A stretch of DNA of 31,058 nucleotides from DASYAN01 sp036501345 (GTDB taxonomy: Bacteria; Chloroflexota; Ktedonobacteria; Ktedonobacterales; Ktedonobacteraceae): contig DASYAN010000147.1 in the NCBI GenBank assembly GCA_036501345.1, forward strand, positions 1 through 31,058, in the 5' to 3' direction. Numbering within the stretch: the first letter of the stretch is position 1; each line of letters opens with the position of its first letter. A program made the translations under genes and the position numbers. The notes below the pieces were generated by a model. That model was given only the letters and a program-made list of their open reading frames with translations. It was not told the DNA's origin and searched no databases. Below, piece after piece: positions 1 to 8,425 of the stretch.

Positions 1-1259
1 TCGACATAGATACGTTGTCGATCCCGTGTGAGCGCAAAATCGGGAATGAAGATGCCATGATCAAGTAATAATGGCTCCGGCTCTCGTTCCAGTCGCCAGC
101 CATCAACGCCCAGGCCAGTTGCTAATGCTCCAAAGGCTTCCGAAAAGCTCTGCTCGATACTACTATCGAAGAGCTGTGAGGGATCAGCTTGAGCAGAACT
201 ATTCCTCTGATCGGTCTCCACAACGGAAGGAAGCAATTGCAATAGTTCAGGATTCATTACAAAATGGTAGGCACGCTGTAAAAAGTGCACTGTTGCCTCG
301 GTAGAGATAATTGCACGAGGCAATGTAGGTCTTCTTTTTGTATGCCCAGACTCAGTTTTTGCGCCCTTTGCCAGACCATATCCCAGCAGTGCACGACAGA
401 GCCGCGCCAGACGCATACCATATTGCTGCGGAACACCAGTCACCTCTTGCGGACCGTACAATGTAAGCGAGAGCAAAAGACCATTATCGTCATTAGCTGG
501 ATGCTCTGCAGGCAAAGATGCAGCTGATTCATATGCCAGATCGTAATAGACTCCAAGGAAGCGAGACAGATAACAGAGGCGTTTAATTACTGCACCAACC
601 CCACTATCCATAACAGTGGCGCCGCCCTGGATATCTCCACTACTCATACGAGCAAAAGCTGCACAATCGATCACAAAGCACACACTTGATGCACTACTCA
701 ACGCAGCTTCGAAGACCCACTGGTTATATAATGTCGCTACCTCCTGTGGATCTGGCGGTTGAGAAGCTTCACGTGTAAGCAAAGCCTCACTATCACTATC
801 AAGGACCAACAGATATTCCAGATCAGAGGCATCAAGCTGGTACGGCTCTGCAAATGCCTGCAAAGCCTCTTGTCGATCCTGAGTACTCAAGAAACCTTGA
901 TAGCGTGCATTGACATAACTATAGAGTGCCAGACGTAGTTGTACAGATGAGGAAAACGCCAACAGTTCAGCACTGCCTTTCATCTCCAGCACAACCTCAG
1001 ACCACGAGCGTTGCTGCCAAGTATACCAGTTGCTCAAGGTAGCAATCAGACAGTGGGCAAGGCGATATTCACCAATACAGGTCTGCACCTCATCATGCGA
1101 AAATTGATGTTGTGGCTGACCGAGCAATTGTTCATGATAGGCAATAAGACGAGCAATCTCGCTATGCAGTTCACCCAGACGTAGAAATGACAAAGAGACG
1201 GCTAATTCACCGCCACGCCTGTGTATGGACTTTTTTACATCTTGCAAACTAAAGCGCAC
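1..1259 (-). CDS. Bax1-like (DUF790) nuclease, 3' end outside window
   Basis: An open frame of 419 codons runs from a GTG at 1259 off the left edge with no stop. A TAG lies just upstream in frame, and a strong GAGGAAGG ribosome site sits 6 bases before the GTG, which fixes the start. The protein has the look of the DUF790/Bax1 family: a helical N-terminal two thirds, then near the edge LFDSSIEQSF, the EREPEPL stretch and HGIFIPDFAL followed by RIYVE. The IPDF...VYVE pair is the start of the family's PD-(D/E)XK-like nuclease core. Known family role: archaeal Bax1 is a nuclease that binds the XPB helicase and cuts DNA bubbles in repair. Inferred: a bacterial Bax1 homologue, possibly with an XPB-like helicase gene outside the window. 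It starts 34 bases after a truncated TOPRIM gene, so it is probably in the same transcript. The final part of the nuclease domain cannot be seen. Confidence 0.75.
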   Translation of the reverse strand, partial: MRFSLQDVKKSIHRRGGELAVSLSFLRLGELHSEIARLIAYHEQLLGQPQHQFSHDEVQTCIGEYRLAHCLIATLSNWYTWQQRSWSEVVLEMKGSAELLAFSSSVQLRLALYSYVNARYQGFLSTQDRQEALQAFAEPYQLDASDLEYLLVLDSDSEALLTREASQPPDPQEVATLYNQWVFEAALSSASSVCFVIDCAAFARMSSGDIQGGATVMDSGVGAVIKRLCYLSRFLGVYYDLAYESAASLPAEHPANDDNGLLLSLTLYGPQEVTGVPQQYGMRLARLCRALLGYGLAKGAKTESGHTKRRPTLPRAIISTEATVHFLQRAYHFVMNPELLQLLPSVVETDQRNSSAQADPSQLFDSSIEQSFSEAFGALATGLGVDGWRLEREPEPLLLDHGIFIPDFALTRDRQRIYV

Positions 1260-1293
1260 AGAACCCTTCCTCTAACAATATTAGCATTTGCAC

Positions 1294-1551
1294 CTATTGA
1301 TAATTTTCCGTTATATCATTAGCCTGTTCGATTACATCTACAATAGCATGTTCACGAGTAAGTTGCTTTAGAAAGGAAGATAAGTTAGCAAATGCTCCAT
1401 TGTCAAAGGGCCAATAGTGATGAAGAATTTGCATATGGCGGAGTAGAGAATCAAAAAAGTTGACTTCATCCCTTCCCTCAACGAGAAGAACTACAGGACA
1501 AGAGACCGCAGATATTTCTTGCGAGGTCTCCAACCCAGGAATAATCGGCAT
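1294..1551 (-). CDS. Truncated TOPRIM (DUF3226/OLD-like) protein
   Basis: An 85-residue frame whose ATG overlaps the stop of the upstream ATPase fragment (TAATG), typical of translational coupling. Residues 20-30 (VVLLVEGRDEV) match the first TOPRIM motif, with the conserved Glu in EGRDE, and FLKQLTREH matches the next helix of DUF3226-type proteins. The family is usually above 200 residues and carries a downstream Asp-rich metal motif (DxD-like, often IVRDAD). That motif is absent: the frame changes to unrelated sequence after LTREH and stops at 1294. I therefore read this as a 3'-truncated, probably inactive nuclease subunit. An AAA ATPase followed by a TOPRIM gene resembles split OLD or PARIS-type defence pairs. 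A regulatory remnant that is still expressed cannot be excluded. Confidence 0.6.
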   Translation of the reverse strand: MPIIPGLETSQEISAVSCPVVLLVEGRDEVNFFDSLLRHMQILHHYWPFDNGAFANLSSFLKQLTREHAIVDVIEQANDITENYQ

Positions 1552-2658
1552 TAACGCACCTCCCAGCGACGAGCAAGTGCTGCACCTAAAACTTCATATG
1601 TATAGGTTTTAGCAACTGTCTCTTGCTCATGCCTATCCAAACGAATATACCGGAAATCCCGATCCATGTTAGCCTGTGCAATACCAATATGTGCCGCTTG
1701 CAAACATTCGTAGCTATGTGTAGTTGCAAAAACCTGACAATTGAATGCACGTGCAGCCTTACAAATACCCTCCCAGATCTTAGGCATGCGTGAGTGATGA
1801 ATGCCAGTATCTACTTCATCAATAAGCACTACCCCATTTTTTGCTGTTGCAATAGCCAGAATAATCGAGAGGAGCCGGCTCATACCTTCCTCCCAAAAAA
1901 GTTACCGGGATCTTGCGTTTCATACCAACATCAGCGTACATCGCTGGTCTTTGTTGAGGCAAAGAAACCGAAGACAACTCTTTCAAATTAGGCTCAAGAA
2001 CTTGCAAAAATTCACGGACTTGCTGACTGCGTTTTTCAATATCCAATTGACTAAACCGCGAAGCATCCTCTCCTGGATCTACCTTCATCCGTAGCCCCAA
2101 GTAGATTGCCCCACGCCTCATTCGCTCAGGAAACGGTTTCATTGGACCAGGAACAAACTGAATATTTAGACCCGTCAAACTAGGTACAACCTCTAGACGT
2201 GTACTCTGGGTTTCGCGCCCATCAATGGTGTAAGTCAAATCGAGTGCATAGGACATTTGTGGAACAAGATTGGTTTGCACTTGTGGAACACCCTCAACTG
2301 CTTTATCTAAGTCAACGCTAATCGATCGTTGTGAAAAACTAGGATTGAACGCCACTTCCACCACTGCATGATAAATTTCATCGTCAACCGAGATTTTCAT
2401 AGGTTGTTGCAGATCAAAGTCACGAAAGGCAGGGGCAATGAGTGTATCAGCATCAGCAGAAGACGCATCAATTCCACGCCATGCCAGATGACGTAGAAAT
2501 AGACCAGGATTGTTCAGGTCGTAAAATAAAAAAATGCCTTCAAGTAAAGAGGTTTTACCAACGTTGTTCTTTCCACCAATTAATGTAATAGTAGAAATTT
2601 CAGGTATTTCAAGTTTCTTGAAGCTCTTAAAGTTCTCCAAGAGCACTCTTTTGATCAT
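1551..2658 (-). pseudogene. AAA/OLD-type ATPase broken by a +1 frameshift
   Basis: Two frames together make one ATPase of about 366 residues. The first starts at ATG 2658, has an AAGGGG ribosome site, and carries the Walker A GGKNNVGKT at residues 28-36. It should continue into the signature region but leaves frame after KRKIPVTFLG near 1890. The second frame (ATG 1883) holds the rest: MSRLLSIILA, Walker B VVLIDEVD, and ATTHS, the switch His. Family members read GEGM at the junction, and the genomic GGGAGGAAGG has one base too many for that. The extra G also leaves GGAGG five bases before ATG 1883, so a separate C-terminal polypeptide could in principle be translated. Such ATPases act with a TOPRIM nuclease, here the truncated gene next to it. 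The likely state is an inactivated defence-type module, but a sequencing error would give the same picture. Confidence 0.75.
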
Positions 2659-2833
2659 TATTATTCCCCTTTAATATTGTAAGTAAAGGTGTAGCTATCT
2701 ATTCATTTGCTAATACAACTGCAGTATACCAGAAAGGCTATTTCTCTGCACTATTTCAGAGTAGCTCAATCTCCTTTTCTTTCTATCGTAACTCGGCAAA
2801 AGAGGCAATATATAGGATAGAAGTCCCAAATAC

Positions 2834-2862
2834 TTGAACGTTTGTCTCGTGCGTGATATGGT
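2834..2862 (+). promoter_or_regulatory. Promoter for the kinase-like gene
   Basis: TTGAAC at 2834-2839 and TATGGT at 2857-2862 are separated by 17 bases. Transcription would start near 2869, about 50 bases before the TTG start codon of the kinase gene. Read by eye only. Confidence 0.5.
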
Positions 2863-2919
2863 AAGCGTGGAGTATTAGACAAATTCGCCGAGTCCATCTC
2901 GATTATCAGGAGGGATGCG

Positions 2920-5457
2920 TTGAGCACAACCGTACGCCGATTGGCCCAATACGAGTTGCTGGGCCAGTTGGGAAAAGGAAATATCGGTGAGGTTTGGAAA
3001 GCACGCGACCTTTCATTTCACCGCGACGTTGCCGTTAAGATATTTCATACCGATTTGCAGCGCTCCGAAGCGCATTTCTTAACACGCCTGACCAATGAAG
3101 GACAGGCACTCGTTACACTTCGCCACCCCAACATCGTCCCAGTACATGAAATCAAAGTCTCTCGTCCAGCACAATCACAGGAGACAACAGCCTATCTGGT
3201 CATGGATTATATAGGGGGGCAGGTATTCACTGACTATTTGCGTGCAACTATTCACAAAGGTTTACTTCCAGCATTTACTGATATCATCTATCTTTTCACA
3301 AGCTTGGGTGCAGCCATTGACTACGCCCACCAGCAAGGCATCGTACATGGCAATATTAAACCAAGTAATATTCTTCTCAACAGGCACAATACTACTCAAT
3401 TCAAGGCTGGCGAGCCACTCCTTACCGATTTCGGCCTCACCCAACTTGCAGGCATAACAGGAAATAATTGTAATCCGCTCTATCTCTCTCCTGAACAAGC
3501 CCAGGGATTTCCAGCCAATAATCGCAGCGATATCTATACATTGGGAGTCTTGCTCTATGAACTGTGTACTGGCATTGTTCCATTCCGCGACGAGAATCCA
3601 GTTGCTGTGATGACTCAGCACATTCATCGATTGCCAACACCACCCATGTTGATCAATCCCAATATTCCACCGACACTCTCAGAGGTCATTTTGCGTGCAA
3701 TGGCGAAAGATCCTTTCATGCGCTTTCCGCAGGCCTCTTTATTAGCAGCTGTAGTCGCAGACGCCTCTTCACTGCAATCCCCATTTTATACTGGCAAACC
3801 ATTGCCGCTTGAAAATGGGAATGTGTCCAATACTTCACCAAAGATTTCTTCTATTCTTGGAGTCGCTCAGCCTTATCCGCAAGTCTCAACTCCTAAGCCT
3901 CTTACCTCACAACCACGGCTGCAACCCCATAGCATGTCGGCCTTTGCACCACCCTTTCCGTCTCCTCCTTCAGGTCAAACCAAACCTATACCTACGGCAT
4001 CGGCGGCACCAGCAAAGCAATCTACACCTGAACCAGCACAGTTGTCGGATACGGGCAAGCAGACTATGCCCAGTCCTGCATATACGGAGTCAGAAAACTC
4101 ATCCAAATTCAAATCTTTACCATCGCTTCCGACAATGCGGTCAGCTTCGATGGCACCTGCCGCTCCTCCTCTACAAGGCCAAACAGCCCAGCAGCCACTA
4201 ATCAACACAAATACAGCTCCGAGGATTATAGCACCACAGATGCCAGTCCCGGTTTCACGAGCAATACAACCAGATCAGGCTGCAGCTGTTCCTTACTATA
4301 CTCCACAGGTCAAACAGGAACAATCTCTAGTTCCCGTCCCTGTACAGGCTCTACCGCCATCTCTGTCAACACGGGCACGTCTGTTCTACAATAAAGCGCC
4401 TGGATATATCATCTTTGCCTCCCTGCTCATTGTTATCCTTGTGCTCGGCAGCGCTATAGGTATCAGTCTCCTGATTCATCAAGAACAATCTCCCTCCACT
4501 GCAAATGGACCGGGACATATCTTCTTCCAGGACGATGCGCTCGGGCAAAACGATCAGTTGCGTATTGATATGCAAAACATTCCAGATCCGCCGGAGGGGA
4601 AAAGTTATTTTGCATGGTTACAGGAAACAAGTAGCCATGTCAGCCCTCTTGGTCCATTAAATATACAAAATGGTTATGTTTCATTTATCTATGCTGGCGA
4701 TACCATGCATACGAATTTACTCGGCGCTATGCAAGGGCTCTTTATCACTACTGTCGATAAGGGGAGTGAGCCACAGTCCCCTAACGAGAGCAATAAAGTA
4801 TACCAAGCTTCATTCGATGTTGATACACTTGTATCCTTAAAGAATATTCTCTATCAGACGCCTGGTTTGCCTGATAACGGGAGCGTTACCGCTGAGATTC
4901 TGAACACCATCAGGTCCATAAATGACAAGACTACAAGTATCAACGATTCCCTGGATTATGACAACGTACTCGTGATCCGTCAGGCATCGCGTATTATTGA
5001 TCTGCTTGATGGGTCGGCATATGCCGCACAAAGTGGCGATCGCCCAGCCTCGGTAGCAAGCGAGCTCAATGCTCAGATTGGCTTGTTGTCATCACCAACA
5101 CAAACTGGCTACCTTGATGTCCTAGATCAACAACTGCAGCAACTCCAGCAAGTTTCCCAAAACACTCCAGACCGACTTCAGCATATCCAGAACGTGGAAA
5201 ATGCCATCCAAGACTTGCGTAGCTGGCTCCAAAATTTACGTACCTACGACGTTCAACTCTTGAAGTCTACTAATCTATCCAATCCAGCAAACCTTAGTAT
5301 AGCTCTTCAATTGAAGCAAGCAGCAGCCGACGCCTATACAGGCCGCACCATTCCTCCCAATACAGCGCCTCAACCAGTCCTTGACTCCGCTGGAGCGAGT
5401 CAGGCTTATACCGAGGCTCAGTATCTAGCAACGCTAGATCTCATCCAGGCCGCCTGA
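2920..5457 (+). CDS. Membrane-anchored Ser/Thr kinase-like protein with anti-sigma-like exterior (HGN variant)
   Basis: 845 residues from a TTG with AGGAGGG five bases upstream; the nearer ATG at 2915 stops after one codon. Residues 11-270 form a PknB-type kinase fold: glycine loop GKGNIGEV (19-25), Lys40 in AVKIF, DFG at 170-172 and the SPEQAQG activation segment. The catalytic loop reads HGNIKPSN (143-150), so the usual catalytic Asp of HRD is Asn145. Activity may therefore be lost or weak. A Pro/Gln/Ser-rich linker (about 290-485) leads to one membrane helix at about 497-518. The exterior begins with an RskA-like sandwich (IPDPPEGKSYFAWLQE) and ends in Gln-rich helical segments around DQQLQQLQQ. 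Expected role: sensing outside and signalling inside by phosphorylation or, as a pseudokinase, by binding. The 3' end overlaps the convergent gene by 17 bases. Confidence 0.85.
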   Translation: MSTTVRRLAQYELLGQLGKGNIGEVWKARDLSFHRDVAVKIFHTDLQRSEAHFLTRLTNEGQALVTLRHPNIVPVHEIKVSRPAQSQETTAYLVMDYIGGQVFTDYLRATIHKGLLPAFTDIIYLFTSLGAAIDYAHQQGIVHGNIKPSNILLNRHNTTQFKAGEPLLTDFGLTQLAGITGNNCNPLYLSPEQAQGFPANNRSDIYTLGVLLYELCTGIVPFRDENPVAVMTQHIHRLPTPPMLINPNIPPTLSEVILRAMAKDPFMRFPQASLLAAVVADASSLQSPFYTGKPLPLENGNVSNTSPKISSILGVAQPYPQVSTPKPLTSQPRLQPHSMSAFAPPFPSPPSGQTKPIPTASAAPAKQSTPEPAQLSDTGKQTMPSPAYTESENSSKFKSLPSLPTMRSASMAPAAPPLQGQTAQQPLINTNTAPRIIAPQMPVPVSRAIQPDQAAAVPYYTPQVKQEQSLVPVPVQALPPSLSTRARLFYNKAPGYIIFASLLIVILVLGSAIGISLLIHQEQSPSTANGPGHIFFQDDALGQNDQLRIDMQNIPDPPEGKSYFAWLQETSSHVSPLGPLNIQNGYVSFIYAGDTMHTNLLGAMQGLFITTVDKGSEPQSPNESNKVYQASFDVDTLVSLKNILYQTPGLPDNGSVTAEILNTIRSINDKTTSINDSLDYDNVLVIRQASRIIDLLDGSAYAAQSGDRPASVASELNAQIGLLSSPTQTGYLDVLDQQLQQLQQVSQNTPDRLQHIQNVENAIQDLRSWLQNLRTYDVQLLKSTNLSNPANLSIALQLKQAAADAYTGRTIPPNTAPQPVLDSAGASQAYTEAQYLATLDLIQAA

Positions 5458-6409
5458 GACTAAATTCGGCGGCCACTGGCAAGTGATCACTGGCATGATC
5501 AGCTGGCATCCCTCCACCTTCTGTGATAACGTAGCAATTTGTCAACCGATCTGCCAGTACTGGGCAGGCAAAGATATAATCGATACGTCCAGCAGGGGCC
5601 ACGGCGGGACAGGTAAAGCCCCATTCATGAGGATGCAAGTGTCGGAAACAATCCAGATAAAGTTCCCGTACCGGACGAATAGAGCCACGTGGTGCATAGA
5701 CATTGGCCGCAATGTCAAAAAGACCAGACAATGCTGTGCTTTTAGCCACTGCCTGCAACAATGGCTTGAGGAAGCGTAAGTGAGGAGGAACAATCCCATT
5801 AAAGTAAGGGAGACCATCAGCCAGTCGTCCTGCAGAGTATTCGACATCAAGTTCCAGCACATAACGCAAGAGGAAGCTAGCTTTGAAGGCATCACCAGGA
5901 GAAAGTGTATTGAAATCTCCCATCAATACATGGGGCTTGCCCTCTGCTCGCAGAGGTGCCATGATGTGTAATATCTCCTTCACTTCACGCTGCCGAAAAT
6001 GATTGCCTGCCCAGCCATGATTGAAAGCCGCAGATAGGTGAGTCAGGAAGACCGTCAATTGCTGACCATCAGCCTCTTCCACACATACCTCTAACAATGG
6101 CTTACTCACCAGACCAGGAGAAAAGTGCACCTTACTATACACGACAGGGAGACGGGTCAGCAGTGCTATCGGATAGTCCTGACCACGGGCAAGCTTGCCA
6201 CTGGTGATCAACTGCATATCCAGCGTTTGCGCAATCTCCTCAAGTACCGTTGGCTTTTCTGCCATTCGTGGATTCAGCGCCTCTACCAACCCCACAATAT
6301 CTGGCTGCACAGAAGAAATGATTTTCGTCAGTTGGTGAGTGCGTCGGACATCCTTTGTCCTCAGGTTGTAGCCACCCGCCAGAATATTATATGCAATGAT
6401 ACACGTCAT
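5441..6409 (-). CDS. Endonuclease/exonuclease/phosphatase-family hydrolase
   Basis: 322 residues with the complete EEP metal-hydrolase pattern: Asn8 in AYNIL, Glu43 in GLVEA, His124 in LTHLSA, the GDFN motif at 164-167, RIDYIF, and the closing SDHLPV with Asp308-His309. EEP enzymes cut phosphodiester or phosphomonoester bonds in nucleic acids, lipids or nucleotides in an Mg-dependent way; the substrate cannot be read from sequence. No signal peptide is seen, so it is probably cytosolic. The ATG at 6409 follows an in-frame TGA closely and its ribosome site is weak. The gene is convergent with the kinase-like gene and has 99 bases of spacing after glycyl-tRNA synthetase, so co-transcription with that gene is possible. 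Confidence 0.8.
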   Translation of the reverse strand: MTCIIAYNILAGGYNLRTKDVRRTHQLTKIISSVQPDIVGLVEALNPRMAEKPTVLEEIAQTLDMQLITSGKLARGQDYPIALLTRLPVVYSKVHFSPGLVSKPLLEVCVEEADGQQLTVFLTHLSAAFNHGWAGNHFRQREVKEILHIMAPLRAEGKPHVLMGDFNTLSPGDAFKASFLLRYVLELDVEYSAGRLADGLPYFNGIVPPHLRFLKPLLQAVAKSTALSGLFDIAANVYAPRGSIRPVRELYLDCFRHLHPHEWGFTCPAVAPAGRIDYIFACPVLADRLTNCYVITEGGGMPADHASDHLPVAAEFSLRRPG

Positions 6410-6508
6410 TTGTCAAAAACCATTATTGCGTCCGTCCAACCCGAATTTATCGCGTCCGTGTGGGTGAGGAAGAGCTACAGGCCCCTCCTACCCACTAAGA
6501 TTACTCCG

Positions 6509-7879
6509 CTACTTCCAGGTTACGCGCTCCAAGAGATACATTGGTAACTCACTAATAGGGATACGAACCTGAGTCATTTGATCACGTTCACGTACAGTAA
6601 CCGTCTGATCATCCAGAGTTTGAAAGTCAACGGTCACACAGTATGGCGTGCCAATCTCATCCTGACGGCGATAGCGACGACCAATATTGCCAATCTCATC
6701 ATACTGCGAGACCATCAGGCGTTGCAAGTTCTTGTGAATAGACTTCGCAGTTGTGGTTAATTCCTCTTTGTTTTTCTGCAGTGGGAAGACTGCAACCTTG
6801 ACCGGAGCTAGCGATGGATGTAGATGCAATACAGTACGTGGCTCTTTCCCAGCTGGATCAGGCTCTTCTTCGTAGGCATCAAGCAGAAGATTCAGGAACG
6901 TACGATCGACGCCGCCGGAGGTCTCGACGATCCAAGGAATATAGTGCTCTTTGGTAAGTGGGTCTGTGTAGCTCAGATCCTGACCACTAAACTGCGAGTG
7001 ACGGGAGAGATCCCAGTCTTGCCGCCAGTGAATGCCTTCCCACTCCTGCCAGCCCAGGACAGTTTGATACTCAACATCGAAGGCCTGTTTGGCATAGTGG
7101 GCCAGTTCGTCACTACCATGTGCACGAATACGTAAGCGATCTTTATGGTTAATAATGCCCTTGTACCAGTCAAAGCGATACTGCTTCCAGTACTCAAACC
7201 ACTGTTCCATCTCGTTGGGATGCACAAAGAACTGCAGATCCCACTGCTCAAATTCACGCTGACGGAACAAGAAGTTACCAGGCGTAACCTCGTTGCGGTA
7301 TGCCTTACCAATCTGACAGATACCAAACGGGATCTGCACACGCGAAGACTTGAGGACATTATCATAATCCAGATAGATGTTTTGACAGGCCTCACCACGC
7401 AGGTAGGTTTTCATACGATCGCTTTCAACCACACCCAGATATGTCTCCATCAGCAGATTGAAGACACGCGGCTCTGCCATCAGTTCGCCACCGCAATTGG
7501 GACACTTATGCTGCTCAAGATTCTCTGCTGGCAGATGATCAACTCGGAAGCGCTGCTTACACTTCTTACAATCTACGAGGCGATCAACGAAGTTCTCAAG
7601 ATGGCCACTGGCCTCCCAGACACGCGGATGAGTAATGGTCGCGCCCTCGATGCCTACCACATTATCATGGTTCTGAACCATCGACCACCACCAGTAGCGC
7701 CGAATATTGTTACGGAATTCAACCCCGAGTGGCCCAAAGTCATAGATGCCAGCAACACCACCATAAATTTCCGAATTAGGATAAACAAAGCCACGACGTT
7801 TACATAGCGAGACAATCTTCTCAATTGGAACCAGCGGAGTATCACTACTAACTAAAGGTTTATTTTCTGTTTGTGTCAT
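6509..7879 (-). CDS. glyQS: Glycyl-tRNA synthetase, single-chain dimeric type
   Basis: 456 residues, the usual size for the bacterial/eukaryote-like alpha2 GlyRS rather than the tetrameric GlyQ+GlyS form. It charges tRNA-Gly with glycine using ATP in the cytosol. Recognisable parts: the N-terminal CKRRGFVYP and IYDFGPLG stretches, a zinc module with CKKC and CPNCGG, class II core motifs in PFGICQIGKAYRNE and FRQREFEQWDLQFF, and the ETSGGVDRTFL motif. The C-terminal anticodon-binding domain starts near LHLHPSLAPVKVAVFPL. The ATG at 7879 has GAGAGGA about nine bases upstream. Expression is controlled by a glycine T-box and terminator directly before the gene. No frameshift or missing motif is seen. 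Confidence 0.97.
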   Translation of the reverse strand: MTQTENKPLVSSDTPLVPIEKIVSLCKRRGFVYPNSEIYGGVAGIYDFGPLGVEFRNNIRRYWWWSMVQNHDNVVGIEGATITHPRVWEASGHLENFVDRLVDCKKCKQRFRVDHLPAENLEQHKCPNCGGELMAEPRVFNLLMETYLGVVESDRMKTYLRGEACQNIYLDYDNVLKSSRVQIPFGICQIGKAYRNEVTPGNFLFRQREFEQWDLQFFVHPNEMEQWFEYWKQYRFDWYKGIINHKDRLRIRAHGSDELAHYAKQAFDVEYQTVLGWQEWEGIHWRQDWDLSRHSQFSGQDLSYTDPLTKEHYIPWIVETSGGVDRTFLNLLLDAYEEEPDPAGKEPRTVLHLHPSLAPVKVAVFPLQKNKEELTTTAKSIHKNLQRLMVSQYDEIGNIGRRYRRQDEIGTPYCVTVDFQTLDDQTVTVRERDQMTQVRIPISELPMYLLERVTWK

Positions 7880-7897
7880 GAGTGGTTTCCTCTCAAT

Positions 7898-7958
7898 AAA
7901 AACCCCAGGCGTTGATTACAATACGCCCAGGGACGAATGTGCCAACATAGGCCTGGGG
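7898..7958 (-). terminator. T-box-controlled intrinsic terminator
   Basis: On the minus strand CCCCAGGC (7958-7951) pairs with GCCTGGGG (7910-7903), followed at once by five T (7902-7898). The roughly 40-base interior can form further pairs. It lies between the T-box and the glyQS ribosome site. Confidence 0.8.
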
Positions 7959-8158
7959 CCACTACGTTCACTAAGCACACCCGCGGTTCCACCCTGCTTC
8001 TTCACCCTTCAATAGTGAAGCCACTCATTGTGAATAAAGCCAACTCCGAAGCGCCCTTCACCTGCTTTCGATTGCCGACCTCACACCATCTATCGGCTCG
8101 CTGCTATCTCTGACAAGTTACTTCTCTTCATCACCATTGGGATATCTATTCTCTATCG
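7898..8158 (-). promoter_or_regulatory. T-box riboswitch, glycine (GGC specifier)
   Basis: On the minus strand the conserved T-box AGGGTGGAACCGCG lies at 7995-7982. Upstream is a Stem I-like region with an AGTA-type bulge and a distal loop around 8100. A GGC triplet at 8055-8053 sits directly before GCTTCGGAG, the usual place of the specifier. The arginine leader at 12272 has the same arrangement. Known mechanism: uncharged tRNA-Gly pairs with the specifier and with the T-box bulge, stabilises the antiterminator and lets transcription reach the synthetase gene. The terminator occupies the 3' end of the leader. Confidence 0.9.
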
Positions 8159-8164
8159 GCTTGT

Positions 8165-8193
8165 AGTATAGCGGAGATCAACAGAAGTTGCAA
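8165..8193 (-). promoter_or_regulatory. Promoter of the glyQS T-box transcript
   Basis: On the minus strand TTGCAA (8193-8188) and TATACT (8170-8165) are separated by exactly 17 bases. Predicted start near 8158 gives a leader of about 280 bases, the normal size for a T-box leader. Confidence 0.75.
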
Positions 8194-8282
8194 GAGAAAT
8201 TCCTCCATCCCTCCATCCTGCAGCTTTGCTAATTGGCCCATGCTTGCAATAAATTGTCCCCAAGGTGCCCCCCTTTTGTCAG

Positions 8283-8312
8283 CTGACAAGGAAGGCTTTC
8301 ATCAGGTATGCT
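8283..8312 (+). promoter_or_regulatory. Candidate promoter of a short plus-strand transcript
   Basis: CTGACA (8283-8288) and TATGCT (8307-8312) are 18 bases apart. Both are imperfect hexamers. The only thing downstream on this strand before a terminator is the 8319-8376 interval. Confidence 0.3.
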
Positions 8313-8318
8313 TAAGGC

Positions 8319-8376
8319 AAGAAAGTGTAAAGAAGGAAGGCATCTGCGAATCATTGAGACTCTTAGATGCCTTTTT
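8319..8376 (+). ncRNA. Possible small RNA between convergent/tandem minus genes
   Basis: If the candidate promoter at 8283-8312 works, the transcript would be about 58 bases and end in a clear hairpin plus T run. No open frame with a ribosome site is present. The alternative is that the hairpin only serves as the terminator of the minus-strand membrane protein gene ending at 8426. Confidence 0.25.
8337..8376 (+). terminator. Intrinsic terminator, possibly bidirectional
   Basis: AAGGCATCT (8337-8345) pairs with AGATGCCTT (8365-8373), and the T run reaches 8376. On the minus strand the same hairpin is followed by a pyrimidine-rich CCTTCTTT stretch and lies 50 bases after the stop of the membrane protein gene, so it may terminate both ways. 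Confidence 0.65.
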
Positions 8377-8425
8377 AATATTTTAACTGAGGACAAGAGC
8401 AACCTTTAATCTCCCAGGCAATCCG

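Noticed and set aside
1883..1900. T-TTT-TTG heptamer before the ATPase frame break as a programmed frameshift site
   Set aside because: A -1 slip here leads at once to TGA. The downstream ATPase frame needs +1, so the heptamer does not explain the junction.
7145..7807. 220-codon plus-strand frame
   Set aside because: It lies antisense inside glyQS and has no family similarity or ribosome site.
8254..8298. Fourth copy of the 45-bp block (TGTCCCC followed by a C tract)
   Set aside because: No TAYACT-like element lies at the fixed distance and the conserved AAG and TTCT positions do not match.
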